Shown here piece by piece: positions 34,859-43,836 of a DNA stretch of 64,000 bases. How positions within the stretch are numbered: position 1 is the first letter of the stretch; every line of letters begins with the position of its first letter. The notes under the pieces were generated by a model that was given only the letters and a program-made list of their open reading frames with translations, ran no database searches and was not told the DNA's origin. Origin of the DNA: Endozoicomonas sp. NE40 (GTDB lineage: Bacteria > Pseudomonadota > Gammaproteobacteria > Pseudomonadales > Endozoicomonadaceae). The stretch lies in contig NZ_JBEWTB010000002.1 in assembly GCF_040549045.1 (NCBI RefSeq), positions 2,890,001-2,954,000 of the forward strand, written 5' to 3'. The translations under genes and the position numbers were made by a program.

Positions 34859-35842
34859 ATGGATACTCGCCTTATTGCCGTACTGGTAAGCTTTCTTTCC
34901 CCTTCGATTCTTATGGCTTCACAAACTGCCAGCTGGCAACCCGGCTTCAGTGGAGAAGCCTCACTGTTAGCCGGTTATTCTCAATCAAAGTCACAATTCA
35001 ATGCCGAGTACGAACAAACCGATTCACTGGATAAAGCCTCAAAACGAAAGGGGAAGGCACTGATCATGCCGTTGGTTTCTCTTCAGTACACGCTGAGTGA
35101 TGCACAAGGACAGTTTTACCTCGGATCCGACCGGGCCGACGTTGCACTGGGGCGTTTTCATACCGAAATAGGCTATCGCCACTCGCTACAAAAAAATGGT
35201 GTCATCTCTGCCAGTGTTATCCCTGGTGTTTTTCCAAATAAAACCTGGCAGGACCCTTTTGCGACTGGTCAGAAAAGAAAAGAAACTGATATCAGCATTC
35301 AGGCACTGCGCGTCCAGTTTAACAACATTATGAGCTCTGGTTTCTCTCTGGAAGTAGCCGGAGGAAAGCAGACATTGGAGAGAGAGCGCAGTGGACAGGC
35401 CACTTTTGATACCGAAACCCGGAAACTGCTGAACAGGGAGGGGACTATATTTTTCGCTGAAGGTGCGTACCGTTTTCCTGTCAGCAGAACCCTGTTTCTT
35501 CGCACCGGTCTGAATCATACACGACTGGATGCCGATGGCGATGCTATGTCTTATCATGCCAATGCTGTTGAGCTTGGTTTATTCACTCGATGGCAGCAGT
35601 CGTCTATGGCCTTTAATCTCAGTTATCAGATTAATCGCCATGACAAGAGCAACCCGGTGTTTAGCAAAAAACAAAAAGACAACCAGTGGGGAGCTTTTCT
35701 GGCTTACTCTTACGACGAGCCTTTTGGCTGGACCAACTGGGAACTGGCTTCCCTCTCTGGTTACAGCAAAAAGGACTCAAACATCGACTTTTATGATGAA
35801 GACTCTTTGATGGTGAGTGTAGGTATGACCTATAACTTCTGA
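34859..35842 (+). CDS. DUF2860 outer-membrane beta-barrel-like protein
   Basis: Three hundred and twenty-seven residues. A signal peptide ends near Leu-Met-Ala-Ser. The mature start Trp-Gln-Pro-Gly-Phe-Ser-Gly-Glu-Ala-Ser-Leu-Leu-Ala-Gly-Tyr is typical of DUF2860. Alternating beta strands run throughout, and the C-terminus ends in Met-Thr-Tyr-Asn-Phe, the terminal aromatic signal of outer-membrane barrels. Tyr-Arg-Phe-Pro...Arg-Thr-Leu-Phe-Leu-Arg-Thr-Gly and Asp-Ala-Asp-Gly-Asp-Ala-Met-Ser are also family features. The function of the family is unknown. It is divergent from tonB and lies between gshB and tonB, which are neighbours in Pseudomonas, so it is an insertion in that order. Confidence 0.8.
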   Translation: MDTRLIAVLVSFLSPSILMASQTASWQPGFSGEASLLAGYSQSKSQFNAEYEQTDSLDKASKRKGKALIMPLVSLQYTLSDAQGQFYLGSDRADVALGRFHTEIGYRHSLQKNGVISASVIPGVFPNKTWQDPFATGQKRKETDISIQALRVQFNNIMSSGFSLEVAGGKQTLERERSGQATFDTETRKLLNREGTIFFAEGAYRFPVSRTLFLRTGLNHTRLDADGDAMSYHANAVELGLFTRWQQSSMAFNLSYQINRHDKSNPVFSKKQKDNQWGAFLAYSYDEPFGWTNWELASLSGYSKKDSNIDFYDEDSLMVSVGMTYNF

Positions 35843-35941
35843 CGGTTCATGATACAGAATTGCCAGTCAGGTGAGCGACCCTGACCATGGCAATTAGAGC
35901 ATAACGCTGAACGCTGAGTTTTCTTGTATCCGCCAACGAAA

Positions 35942-36889
35942 TTAAGACAGCTTCTCTTCAATCTTATCCATCAGCCTATCGCCAATGCTGATACCAAACT
36001 GCTCATCCAGCTGGCGGATACAGGTTGGCGAGGTGACATTAATCTCGGTCAGGTAATCACCGATAATATCCAGCCCGACAAACAGCAGACCTTTTTCTTT
36101 CAGCACCGGTGCCACCTGTTCGGCGATCCAGCGGTCACGGTCACTTAATTCCTGTCCTACACCTTTGCCGCCTGCTGCCAGGTTGCCACGCAACTCGCCT
36201 TCGGCCGGGATACGTGCCAGTGAATAAGGTACAGGCTCACCGTCAATCAGCAGGACACGTTTGTCGCCCTTTGCGATCTCGGGGATGTATTTCTGGATCA
36301 TTGTCTGCGAGGTGCCGTGTTGCGTCAGGGTTTCCAGAATCACACTGAAGTTGGGGTCTTTCGAATGGGTGCGAAAAATAGAAGAACCGCCCATTCCGTC
36401 CAGAGGCTTCAGCACTACATCACCATGTTCTTCAGCAAACTCCCTTAACAGGCGTGCGCTGCGTGCCACCATGACCGGAGGCGTACATTGTGGGAACAGG
36501 GTGGCAAACATCTTTTCGTTGCAGTCACGAATGCTCTGGGGTTTGTTGACAATCAGGGAGCCGGCGGCTTCAGCCTGTTCCAGCAAATAGGTGCTGTAGA
36601 TAAACTCCATATCAAACGGCGGGTCCTTACGCATCAGGATCACATTCAGTGACTCCAGAGGCAGCTCCTGACGCTCACCAAGGGTGAACCAGTCATTGGC
36701 ATCATAACGTACCTGCAGTGGACGCATACTGCCCCTGGCTACGCCTTCTTTCTGATAGAGGTCATGCTGCTCCATGTAAAACAGTTGCCAGCCCCGCTTC
36801 TGCGCAGCCAGCAGCATCGCCAGAGAACTGTCTTTTTTAAATTCGATGGACTCAATCGGGTCCATGACTATGCCGAGCTTAATGGTCAT
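35942..36889 (-). CDS. gshB: Glutathione synthetase
   Basis: Three hundred and fifteen residues, as in E. coli. It begins Lys-Leu-Gly-Ile-Val-Met-Asp-Pro-Ile. It has the ATP-grasp blocks Asn-Lys-Pro-Gln-Ser-Ile-Arg-Asp-Cys-Asn-Glu-Lys, Lys-Pro-Leu-Asp-Gly-Met-Gly-Gly and Gly-Gly-Lys-Gly-Val-Gly, and Glu-Ile-Asn-Val-Thr-Ser-Pro-Thr near the C-terminus. It joins gamma-glutamylcysteine and glycine in the cytosol. It is the upstream relative of tonB-yqgE-ruvX, with the DUF2860 gene inserted between. Confidence 0.97.
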   Translation of the reverse strand: MTIKLGIVMDPIESIEFKKDSSLAMLLAAQKRGWQLFYMEQHDLYQKEGVARGSMRPLQVRYDANDWFTLGERQELPLESLNVILMRKDPPFDMEFIYSTYLLEQAEAAGSLIVNKPQSIRDCNEKMFATLFPQCTPPVMVARSARLLREFAEEHGDVVLKPLDGMGGSSIFRTHSKDPNFSVILETLTQHGTSQTMIQKYIPEIAKGDKRVLLIDGEPVPYSLARIPAEGELRGNLAAGGKGVGQELSDRDRWIAEQVAPVLKEKGLLFVGLDIIGDYLTEINVTSPTCIRQLDEQFGISIGDRLMDKIEEKLS

Positions 36890-36995
36890 GTTTTTACCGG
36901 GGTTAACGCACAGAATTGGTATTAGCTCATTCAGGAGCTTGCAAGACTATATGGGGGAATCGCGCTGGATTTCAAGAAAAGCCCTTCGGGATATT

Positions 36996-37605
36996 TTAAT
37001 TCAGTTTCTTGTCAATCCAGTACTTTGTACCCTGTAGCGTTGCCTGGGCAACCAGTCCGTTCTCGGTGAACTGGTAAACGGTAATACCCAGATCTGTGTT
37101 GACCGTTCCGCTCAGGAGTTCGCCGCCTTTGTCGCCTGATTTGGCGGCTGCGTCAGCCTGACCGGTGAAATCCCAGCCGTTTTCTATAAAACTATCCAGA
37201 GTTCTCCGGTTGTCGAAAACAATGACGGCCCGGAAGTCCTTGATGCCTAATCCAATGCCGATACCGGCGCTGGCCATGCGCATGTAGGTGTCTTCACCGG
37301 ATTGATTGTCGTGGACAACTCCATAACCGGAACCGGTACTGAGCAGGAGCAGGTTGCTGTTGATGTTGCTGAAAACCGCATAGCCAACGGCTTCACTCAG
37401 TTGAGCGGAGGCACTGGGTTTATAGTCATACAGCATTTTCAGGGTTTCTGAACGCATGTCGTTTACATAACCCTGTCGTTCCGCTTTTGCTTTTCCCCTG
37501 AATACCGGAGCAGCCTGAAAACAGGCTGAAGAGAACAATAAGAGTGAGCTGGCCCAGGACAGAACTGGCTGAAAGGTGTGGACACTCAGTGAAAGATCGC
37601 TTCAT
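36996..37605 (-). pseudogene. SYLF/YSC84-type lipoprotein gene with a frameshift
   Basis: From ATG 37605, with GGAG 7 nt upstream, a lipoprotein signal peptide is read: basic start, Leu-Thr-Leu-Ile-Val-Leu-Phe-Ser-Leu-Phe, lipobox Phe-Ser-Gly-Cys. This frame does not contain the conserved domain. The domain (Ala-Glu-Arg-Gln...Ala-Val-Gly-Tyr-Ala-Val-Phe-Ser-Asn...Ala-Gly-Ile-Gly-Ile-Gly-Leu-Gly, ending at 36996) lies in the next frame. Removing one base from the G/A runs at about 37485-37498 joins them cleanly. Either the gene is broken, the base is a sequencing error, or it is read by a +1 slip. The alternative TTG start at 37538 would give a protein without a sensible export signal. SYLF proteins bind lipids in outer-membrane context. 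Confidence 0.8.
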
Positions 37606-37621
37606 GAGGGAACTCCGATAG

Positions 37622-37652
37622 AAAACATGCAGGCCCGATGCCTGCATGTTTT
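37622..37652 (-). terminator. Intrinsic terminator after psd
   Basis: A perfect 13-bp stem AAAACATGCAGGC / GCCTGCATGTTTT with a 5-nt loop. It lies between the psd stop and the SYLF gene start, both on the minus strand, and is followed by TTTTCT in that direction. Confidence 0.85.
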
Positions 37653-37675
37653 ATCAGAGCTTTTGTTTACAAGAG

Positions 37676-38536
37676 CTATTCTGCAGGAGTTGCCAGAGCC
37701 TGACCCATCTTGATTGTAGACTCGGCCTGCCATTGCTCAAGCCAGTTCACTTTGTCTTCGCCGAACAGAACAATAGCCGTGGAGCCCAGTTTGAAACGAC
37801 CCATCTCTTCACCACGTTCCAGCATTATACTGGCCGTTGTCGACTCTTCGTATTCTGTGGTTCTTACCTGCTTGCGGTGAGGTGTCACCAGGCCGGACCA
37901 GACGGTCTCAATACTGGCAACATTAATGGCACCCACCATGATCACCGCCATCGGGCCATGCTCAGTATCAAAGATACTGACAACCCGCTCGTTACGGGCA
38001 AACAGCCCCGGCACGTTTTCTACAGTGCCTTTGTTGACGGAGAACAAACGACCGGGGACGTGAATCATCTTGCGCAGGGTACCTGCCGCAGGTGTATGGA
38101 TACGATGATAATCTCTTGGGGAGAGATAAATAGTGGCAAACTTGCCGCCCATAAATTCAGTAGCCAGGTCGGTATCACCCCCCAGTAGTTCTATCAGGCT
38201 GTAATCATGGCCCTTGGCCTGAAAGATGCGGCCATATTCAATGTCGCCAATCTGGCTGATAGCACCGTCGGCAGGGCTGACGATGGTTTCTTCCTGTTCA
38301 GGCAGAGGCCGGGCTCCCTCTTTCAAAGGACGAGTGAAGAAATCGTTGAAGTGTTTATAAGACTCCGCATGCTCAGCCTGAGCTTCGCTCATATCTACGT
38401 CGTAATGCTTGATGATCCAGTTAATCAGGGCATTTTTGAAAGCTGGGATTTCACACTCGACAAAATAATGCACCGCTCTGGAAATCAGGTGGTGAGGCAG
38501 AATGTACTGGGTCAACGCGAACAGTTTTTCTTTCAC
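37676..38536 (-). CDS. psd: Phosphatidylserine decarboxylase
   Basis: Two hundred and eighty-six residues. The self-cleavage motif Leu-Gly-Ser-Thr lies at 250-253, so Ser252 becomes the pyruvoyl group. Ser-Pro-Ala-Asp-Gly-Ala-Ile-Ser and Tyr-Leu-Ser-Pro-Arg-Asp-Tyr-His-Arg-Ile-His are further family blocks. The proenzyme splits into alpha and beta chains at the inner membrane and makes phosphatidylethanolamine. It stands next to the rhodanese gene as in Pseudomonas (psd, rhdA). Confidence 0.97.
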   Translation of the reverse strand: MKEKLFALTQYILPHHLISRAVHYFVECEIPAFKNALINWIIKHYDVDMSEAQAEHAESYKHFNDFFTRPLKEGARPLPEQEETIVSPADGAISQIGDIEYGRIFQAKGHDYSLIELLGGDTDLATEFMGGKFATIYLSPRDYHRIHTPAAGTLRKMIHVPGRLFSVNKGTVENVPGLFARNERVVSIFDTEHGPMAVIMVGAINVASIETVWSGLVTPHRKQVRTTEYEESTTASIMLERGEEMGRFKLGSTAIVLFGEDKVNWLEQWQAESTIKMGQALATPAE

Positions 38537-38622
38537 TAAGGCTGTCCTGTTATAGGGGATGATATTTTGAAGGACGATTGTAAAGGAAGCGTTTTGTTAA
38601 AGACAGGCTGGTTTGTACCAGC

Positions 38623-39435
38623 CTATTGGGAGATCGGCGTATCGGTCAGATTGCCCCATTCTGACCATGAACCATCGTAGGCTCTTACCGAATTGAATCC
38701 AAGCGCTCTGGCTACCAGATAAGTAAAGCCGGAACGGTGGTGAGTCTGGCAATGGGTGATAATGTCTTTTTCCCGGGGCATACCCAGCTCAGAAAGGACT
38801 TCGGGCAGGTCTTCCCGGATACGATAATTTCTGGCCGGGTCCATGGCTGATGTCCATTCAAAATTAATGGCACCGGGAATATGTCCGCCACGCTTGGCCA
38901 GCACTTTTATACCCGCAAATTCTGCAGGGGAGCGCGCGTCCCAGATAGCCGTACTGGCATTTTCCAGATGCGTCAGGATGTAATCTTTGGAAGCAATCAC
39001 AGACGGGTCGATTGACAGGGAGACACGGGTTGGCTCTACCTGTCTGGGTTCACTTTCCGCTGTGTGGTCTTCTTTCAGCCAGGCATGAATACCGCCGTTC
39101 AGGTAGGAGTAGTTTTTATGCCCGATAACATCCAGGGTCCAGATAAAGCGCCCCGCCCAGCCACCACCTTCGTCGTCATAGACCACGATATGCTCATTGC
39201 CGGTGTAACCAAGCAGTGAAAACAGGTTTTCCAGCTGCTGTAACGGTGGCAGCTTGCCAGTGGCCGGCGGCGTGCCTGCCACAAGGTGTTGGGGAGCTAT
39301 GTTAACGGCACCGGGAACATGCACCTGGGCGTATAGCTGAGGGTTGCACAGGTCGACGATCAACAGGTTGCTGTCATGAAGATGATGTTCAAGCTCAGCA
39401 GGTTCGAGAATCAGTGGAAGTGATGTTTGACTCAT
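38623..39435 (-). CDS. Two-domain thiosulfate sulfurtransferase (rhodanese)
   Basis: Two hundred and seventy residues in two rhodanese domains. The C-terminal domain carries the active site Cys229-Gln-Thr-His-His-Arg-Ser, the RhdA-type loop. The N-terminal domain lacks the cysteine and is structural (Val-Val-Tyr-Asp-Asp-Glu-Gly-Gly-Gly). No signal peptide, so cytosolic. It transfers sulfane sulfur from thiosulfate to cyanide or other thiophiles. It lies 86 bp upstream of psd on the same strand; the pair is conserved. Confidence 0.93.
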   Translation of the reverse strand: MSQTSLPLILEPAELEHHLHDSNLLIVDLCNPQLYAQVHVPGAVNIAPQHLVAGTPPATGKLPPLQQLENLFSLLGYTGNEHIVVYDDEGGGWAGRFIWTLDVIGHKNYSYLNGGIHAWLKEDHTAESEPRQVEPTRVSLSIDPSVIASKDYILTHLENASTAIWDARSPAEFAGIKVLAKRGGHIPGAINFEWTSAMDPARNYRIREDLPEVLSELGMPREKDIITHCQTHHRSGFTYLVARALGFNSVRAYDGSWSEWGNLTDTPISQ

Positions 39436-39567
39436 TGTACTTCTGTTTGTTTGTCGTGGATGAACGCATTATAGGTATTTGTCGCAAGTAGGAGAAGGAA
39501 GTCTGAACTAATATGCCCCAAAAGAAAATTCAATAACCAGCCTCTAATAACCAGAAAGCCACTAAAA

Positions 39568-40545
39568 ATGAAAAAAGCAGACTATCTCATTTTCTTTGTT
39601 TTTTTATTCATCGTTTTTACCGCAGTGAGTCAGGCAAGGGCTGCTGATGATAAACCTACGGATAAAAACCAGCCAGAAGGAGCGACAGCGCTGGATCCGG
39701 AAGAAGTGACACTCTATTGTGATGCTCTCAGTCAGGAACCGGTAATCACCTGTCTGTTTGCCAATCTGGATTACTTCAGCCAGCGAACCTTTCTGCAAGT
39801 TGTATCCCACAATAGTCAGCTGACGAAGCATTCTGAGATTCTGGAAAAACTGCATAAGAATCTTTACGGCTTAAGTTTTCATGAGTTAGCAGAGGGACAA
39901 AATGGCCTCTACTTGCTGAATCATAATCAGAGCGAGATCGAGATTAAGGGCGTTTCGCTTTTGCCGGATTTCGGGGCTTTTGAATATACTTTACCTCCAG
40001 AGGCCACTATCCATATTCGCGTTGTGTCAATAGACCAGGATGACGACGATGACAATAAAAGCGTGGGTTCGGATGAAGTGTCTGACAGCGCTTCCTTCGA
40101 AATGTTCGTAGCTATAAGTGATCAGCCAGACCAATCTGCTACACACTCTGGAAATGTCGCAGTGGGGTTTCTTCAGGGAGCGCCAGTCGATGACAGTATT
40201 GACCCTAGTGGTAAAGAGGGAAGCCTCTTGGTGGCTCCGGATTGGGAGTCATTGATAGCTAGCCTGCAGGACTGGCAGATTGACTCCCTGATTCGTCATC
40301 TGAATGCTAACAACTCTGCTATACAGAGTCTTCTCAGTTTATTTGGCAGCGATAAAGAAGCATGCAAAGAGCTGCTTATAGTGCTTTTAAACAGTTTGAT
40401 GGAACGTTTTTTTGAACCTTCGCATGATACCACAGAAGCAGCTTCAGCATCTGAAACTGCCTCTGAAATAACCGATGAACAAGCGACAGATTGTCACTGT
40501 GATAATGACTTATCCGAAAATCCGGCCAACCAGCAGGACAGGTGA
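39568..40545 (+). CDS. Orphan exported acidic protein
   Basis: Three hundred and twenty-five residues. A clear signal peptide (Lys-Lys then Leu-Ile-Phe-Phe-Val-Phe-Leu-Phe-Ile-Val-Phe) is cleaved near Ala-Arg-Ala-Ala. The mature protein is acidic with a run of five Asp near residue 155 and a C-terminal Thr/Glu/Ala-rich region. A segment around 220-290 (Trp-Glu-Ser-Leu-Ile-Ala-Ser-Leu...Leu-Ile-Val-Leu-Leu-Asn-Ser-Leu) looks helical. I recognise no family. It is inserted between the rhodanese and rsgA genes, head-on with rsgA (4 bp gap). Confidence 0.7.
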   Translation: MKKADYLIFFVFLFIVFTAVSQARAADDKPTDKNQPEGATALDPEEVTLYCDALSQEPVITCLFANLDYFSQRTFLQVVSHNSQLTKHSEILEKLHKNLYGLSFHELAEGQNGLYLLNHNQSEIEIKGVSLLPDFGAFEYTLPPEATIHIRVVSIDQDDDDDNKSVGSDEVSDSASFEMFVAISDQPDQSATHSGNVAVGFLQGAPVDDSIDPSGKEGSLLVAPDWESLIASLQDWQIDSLIRHLNANNSAIQSLLSLFGSDKEACKELLIVLLNSLMERFFEPSHDTTEAASASETASEITDEQATDCHCDNDLSENPANQQDR

Positions 40546-40549
40546 GACG

Positions 40550-41575
40550 CTATTGATTCGGCTGCTGGGACGCAAGAATCTGCCGGTAACTGAACAGGCG
40601 TTCTTCCGTAATTTCGCCGTCTTCCAGGGCTTTGTGAATGGCACAGCCCGGTTCCTGTTCGTGTTTGCAGTCCCTGAATTTGCAATACCCGAGAAACGGC
40701 CTGAACTCCCGGAATCCCTGGATGACTTCTTCCGGAGTGATATGCCACAAACCGAACTCACGAATGCCCGGAGAGTCGATAAGCGTTCCCCCTGCCGGAA
40801 AATGGAAGAGCTTGGCAGCGGTTGTTGTGTGCATGCCTTTGCCGGTGGCTTCTGACAGTTCTCCAACCAGAGTATCAATGCCGGGCAGCAGGGCATTGAC
40901 CAGTGAAGACTTACCTACACCGCTTTGCCCCACGAATACACTGGTATGCTCATCCAGCATATCTTTCAGTTCATCCAGGCCATGGTCGGACCGGGTGGAA
41001 GCCGTGAGGATGCGATAACCGATCTGATGGTAGACCGACAGCATGTCGATCATCATTTCCATGCCTTCATCATCCAGCAGGTCGATCTTGTTCAGGAGGA
41101 TAACGGGTTCGATCCCGACGGTTTCTGCAGCGATCAGGTAGCGATCAATCAGGTTCAGGTGAGGAATCGGTACGGGAGCAATCACCAGTACAATGTAATC
41201 GATATTGGCTGCTACCGGCTTGATACGGCCGTGGTTATCCGGACGGGTAAGCAGGCTGGAGCGTTCGTCCAGCGCGACAACCACGCCGGTTTCGTCTTTG
41301 GTTGAAGGTCGCCAGATGACCCTGTCGCCCGTGACAAGAGGGGGAAGGTTGCGGCGAAGGTGACAGCGGCGGGGCTTTCCGGGGGTGGCAGGAGACTCGA
41401 TATCCAGTGTGGCACCATAATGAGCTGTCACCAGCCCCTCCTGCTCCGGTCCCAGATCTTCGCTCTGCAGCTCTTCTTCAATCTGGCTTTCCCGCTTGCG
41501 AGCCCGGGCTATGCGCTCTTCCTGAATTTTCTGAATGCGCCAGCTCTGTCTGCGCGTTAGTTTGCGCTTACTCAT
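40550..41575 (-). CDS. rsgA: Ribosome small subunit-dependent GTPase A
   Basis: Three hundred and forty-one residues. It has a Lys/Arg-rich N-terminal tail, an OB domain, then a circularly permuted GTPase: Asn-Lys-Ile-Asp-Leu-Leu (G4) comes before Gly-Gln-Ser-Gly-Val-Gly-Lys-Ser-Ser (G1). A C-terminal zinc site Cys-Lys-Phe-Arg-Asp-Cys-Lys-His...Cys follows. It helps late 30S maturation. Divergent from orn, the usual neighbour. Confidence 0.97.
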   Translation of the reverse strand: MSKRKLTRRQSWRIQKIQEERIARARKRESQIEEELQSEDLGPEQEGLVTAHYGATLDIESPATPGKPRRCHLRRNLPPLVTGDRVIWRPSTKDETGVVVALDERSSLLTRPDNHGRIKPVAANIDYIVLVIAPVPIPHLNLIDRYLIAAETVGIEPVILLNKIDLLDDEGMEMMIDMLSVYHQIGYRILTASTRSDHGLDELKDMLDEHTSVFVGQSGVGKSSLVNALLPGIDTLVGELSEATGKGMHTTTAAKLFHFPAGGTLIDSPGIREFGLWHITPEEVIQGFREFRPFLGYCKFRDCKHEQEPGCAIHKALEDGEITEERLFSYRQILASQQPNQ

Positions 41576-41675
41576 GTTATCTCTTAAAGTTCATAATGAA
41601 AGGATGGTCTGGTCAAGTCTCAGTCGAGCAGAGAACAATAGATTCAATCAACTCGTGGATTTTACCGATACGATC

Positions 41676-41720
41676 TTAATGACATAGTTTTTAACGACAT
41701 AGTTTTTAATGACATAGTAT
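41676..41720. repeat. Three tandem 15-bp repeats between rsgA and orn
   Basis: Units TTAATGACATAGTTT, TTAACGACATAGTTT and TTAATGACATAGTAT follow each other without gap in the 252-bp divergent region. They could affect promoter spacing for orn or rsgA; no function is known. Confidence 0.85.
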
Positions 41721-41827
41721 GAAGGTGTAGACTTAATATGCCAGCCAAAGTGTACAATTGCTGTACTTTTTTTAGCGTAGAAGCCTTATCATACAGGCAT
41801 TCGTAACTCTACTTAACTACCAGGTGT

Positions 41828-42373
41828 TTGATGGCAAAAGCGGATAATCTGATCTGGATTGATCTGGAAATGACAGGCCTGGAGCCTGATACCGACCGAA
41901 TCCTTGAGATCGCCACAATTGTAACCGACGGGCAGCTCAATCAGATTGCTGAAGGCCCTGTTATTGCAATTCATGAGAGTGATGATGTACTCAGCAACAT
42001 GAACGAGTGGTGCATCAAAACCCATGGTCAGACCGGACTGACTGAGCGTGTGCGGCAGAGTACCATTTCTCTGGCTGAAGCTGAGCGAATGACCCTGGAT
42101 TTTCTGAAAGATCATATTGAGCCGGGCATCTCTCCGATGTGTGGCAACAGCATTGGTCAGGATCGTCGCTTCCTGCACCGTTACATGCCTGAGCTACATG
42201 ATTTCTTCCATTACCGTAATATCGATGTCAGCACCCTGAAAGAGCTGGCGCGCCGCTGGAAGCCAGCCATTATGGACGGCTTCAACAAGAAGGGAACGCA
42301 TCTGGCTCTGGAAGATATTCGTGAGTCTATTGAGGAGCTGCGCTACTATCGTCAGTTCTTTATCACAAGTTAG
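41828..42373 (+). CDS. orn: Oligoribonuclease
   Basis: One hundred and eighty-one residues. DEDDh exonuclease with Leu-Ile-Trp-Ile-Asp-Leu-Glu-Met-Thr-Gly-Leu (first acidic pair), Met-Cys-Gly-Asn-Ser-Ile-Gly-Gln-Asp-Arg-Arg-Phe and the final His...Asp in Thr-His-Leu-Ala-Leu-Glu-Asp-Ile-Arg-Glu-Ser. It degrades di- and oligoribonucleotides, including pGpG. An in-frame ATG at 41831 (MAK...) is the usual start, one codon in. Divergent from rsgA. Confidence 0.97.
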   Translation: MMAKADNLIWIDLEMTGLEPDTDRILEIATIVTDGQLNQIAEGPVIAIHESDDVLSNMNEWCIKTHGQTGLTERVRQSTISLAEAERMTLDFLKDHIEPGISPMCGNSIGQDRRFLHRYMPELHDFFHYRNIDVSTLKELARRWKPAIMDGFNKKGTHLALEDIRESIEELRYYRQFFITS

Positions 42374-42391
42374 TACGACTATTGTCCCGAC

Positions 42392-43696
42392 CTATGCGCT
42401 AGCCTCAGGGTGCATGGCCTGATTGAGTGGTATAGGTTTGGGTTGTTTCAGGCGTAAAAGTTGCTCACTTGCCTGCTGAATCGTGAGTCGCTCCACTGGG
42501 TTGCGTCTTAGCAGACCAGCGGCAAGTTCCATCAGTTCCGGGGCAGGCCTTTCTCCTACGACCCATAACTTACTTGTTCCTTTCTTCATCAGCTTTATTT
42601 TTTGTTCATCGTCCAGTTCTGCAAAGCTGTCGGTGTTTTTTTTCCATTCTCTAATGGTAGGTTGGCGATGTTGCAAGATAACTTCATTATTCCTACTAAC
42701 GCAGTAAGAGGGGGGAAAATCTGTAATAAATTCAAAGATAAGGCTGCCAAGAGCCCAGCTATCAACTGAGTAACTATAATTGAAATCTTCATGGAGCTTG
42801 CACTGCCAAACCTCTGGAGCTATGTATTCATAGGTTCCCCTAAACGAGCGGGTTCTGCTGAGACCTATTTTTTTTGATAAGCCAAAGTCGACCAGAATTG
42901 CGATGCGTTCTTCAGCTTCGGTGCTAATCAGTACGTTTTCAGGCTTGAGGTCACGAAAAACTACGCCATGCTGTTGAATATGATTCAGAGCCTCAGCGAT
43001 ATCTGATGTCCAGTCAATGACCATCTTGTTTTCGCGCCGGATTCGTGGCGGTGTATTGAGGAGATCAAATAACTCGGTTCCGGATACTTTATCAGAGATA
43101 ACGGCAGCCAGTTGATACCCCTGCTTAATCTCATCGGTTATTTCGGTAGTGTGATCAATCAGGGCATAAGAATTGCCGTCAGTTTTTTTCAGAAGAATAG
43201 CGTGGGTGTGAGCAATATTTGGGTGGGAGCTTATTCTTAATGCTTCGATTTCTCCTTTTTCAAACTCGCCTTGTGCTTTTTTTGTGATGATTTTGACCGC
43301 AAGGGAATGGTCATGATGCTTATACTCCTCTACGGTAGCGAACGCCCCTTTTCCAAGTACTTTCCCTACGGGTTCCAGGCCTGACTGTTTCAGAGCCTCT
43401 GTAAGGTTGTTAGCCTGAAAGGGCTTAAACGCCTTTTGACTGGGAAAAACAGGCCTGGACGTCAGTGGGTAATCTTCTGTTGATACCCTGGCTGAAGCCA
43501 GTGGTTGCAACGCCTGACCACTATAGGAAGTGCTTCCCTGTAACCCCGCTAAGGCAGGTGCTACCGGCGTAGTGGCAACGGATAAGTGCTGGAACTTTGG
43601 TAGCACTTCATTATCAGAGGAGAGCTGGCTGCCGGTATTTTTAGCAGGCTGTGCTGCTGGCTGGGATAAATTCGCTATTGGGGTAGAAGGTTGCAT
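42392..43696 (-). CDS. Eukaryotic-like Ser/Thr protein kinase, soluble
   Basis: Four hundred and thirty-four residues. Residues 1-100 are rich in Ser, Pro, Gln and Ala, probably disordered. The kinase domain is complete: glycine loop Gly-Lys-Gly-Ala-Phe-Ala-Thr-Val near 114, Lys in Leu-Ala-Val-Lys-Ile-Ile, catalytic Phe-Arg-Asp-Leu-Lys-Pro-Glu-Asn-Val, Asp-Phe-Gly-Leu-Ser-Lys, and Tyr-Ile-Ala-Pro-Glu-Val-Trp. No membrane segment or PASTA domain, unlike common bacterial PknB kinases. It looks like a secreted effector-type kinase; that is inference. It is inserted between orn and queG, which are both conserved. No partner phosphatase is visible. Confidence 0.85.
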   Translation of the reverse strand: MQPSTPIANLSQPAAQPAKNTGSQLSSDNEVLPKFQHLSVATTPVAPALAGLQGSTSYSGQALQPLASARVSTEDYPLTSRPVFPSQKAFKPFQANNLTEALKQSGLEPVGKVLGKGAFATVEEYKHHDHSLAVKIITKKAQGEFEKGEIEALRISSHPNIAHTHAILLKKTDGNSYALIDHTTEITDEIKQGYQLAAVISDKVSGTELFDLLNTPPRIRRENKMVIDWTSDIAEALNHIQQHGVVFRDLKPENVLISTEAEERIAILVDFGLSKKIGLSRTRSFRGTYEYIAPEVWQCKLHEDFNYSYSVDSWALGSLIFEFITDFPPSYCVSRNNEVILQHRQPTIREWKKNTDSFAELDDEQKIKLMKKGTSKLWVVGERPAPELMELAAGLLRRNPVERLTIQQASEQLLRLKQPKPIPLNQAMHPEASA

Positions 43697-43836
43697 ATAC
43701 CTGTCCTTTGGTTTTAAAACAGGTATGATCTGTCCATACCCTTTCTATCCCTTAGAACAGCCTAAGATGCAAAAATTCCGAACAGAAGTGTTAGTATCTC
43801 TGACACTTAATGGCATTATTGGTCTGGAAAATGTAC

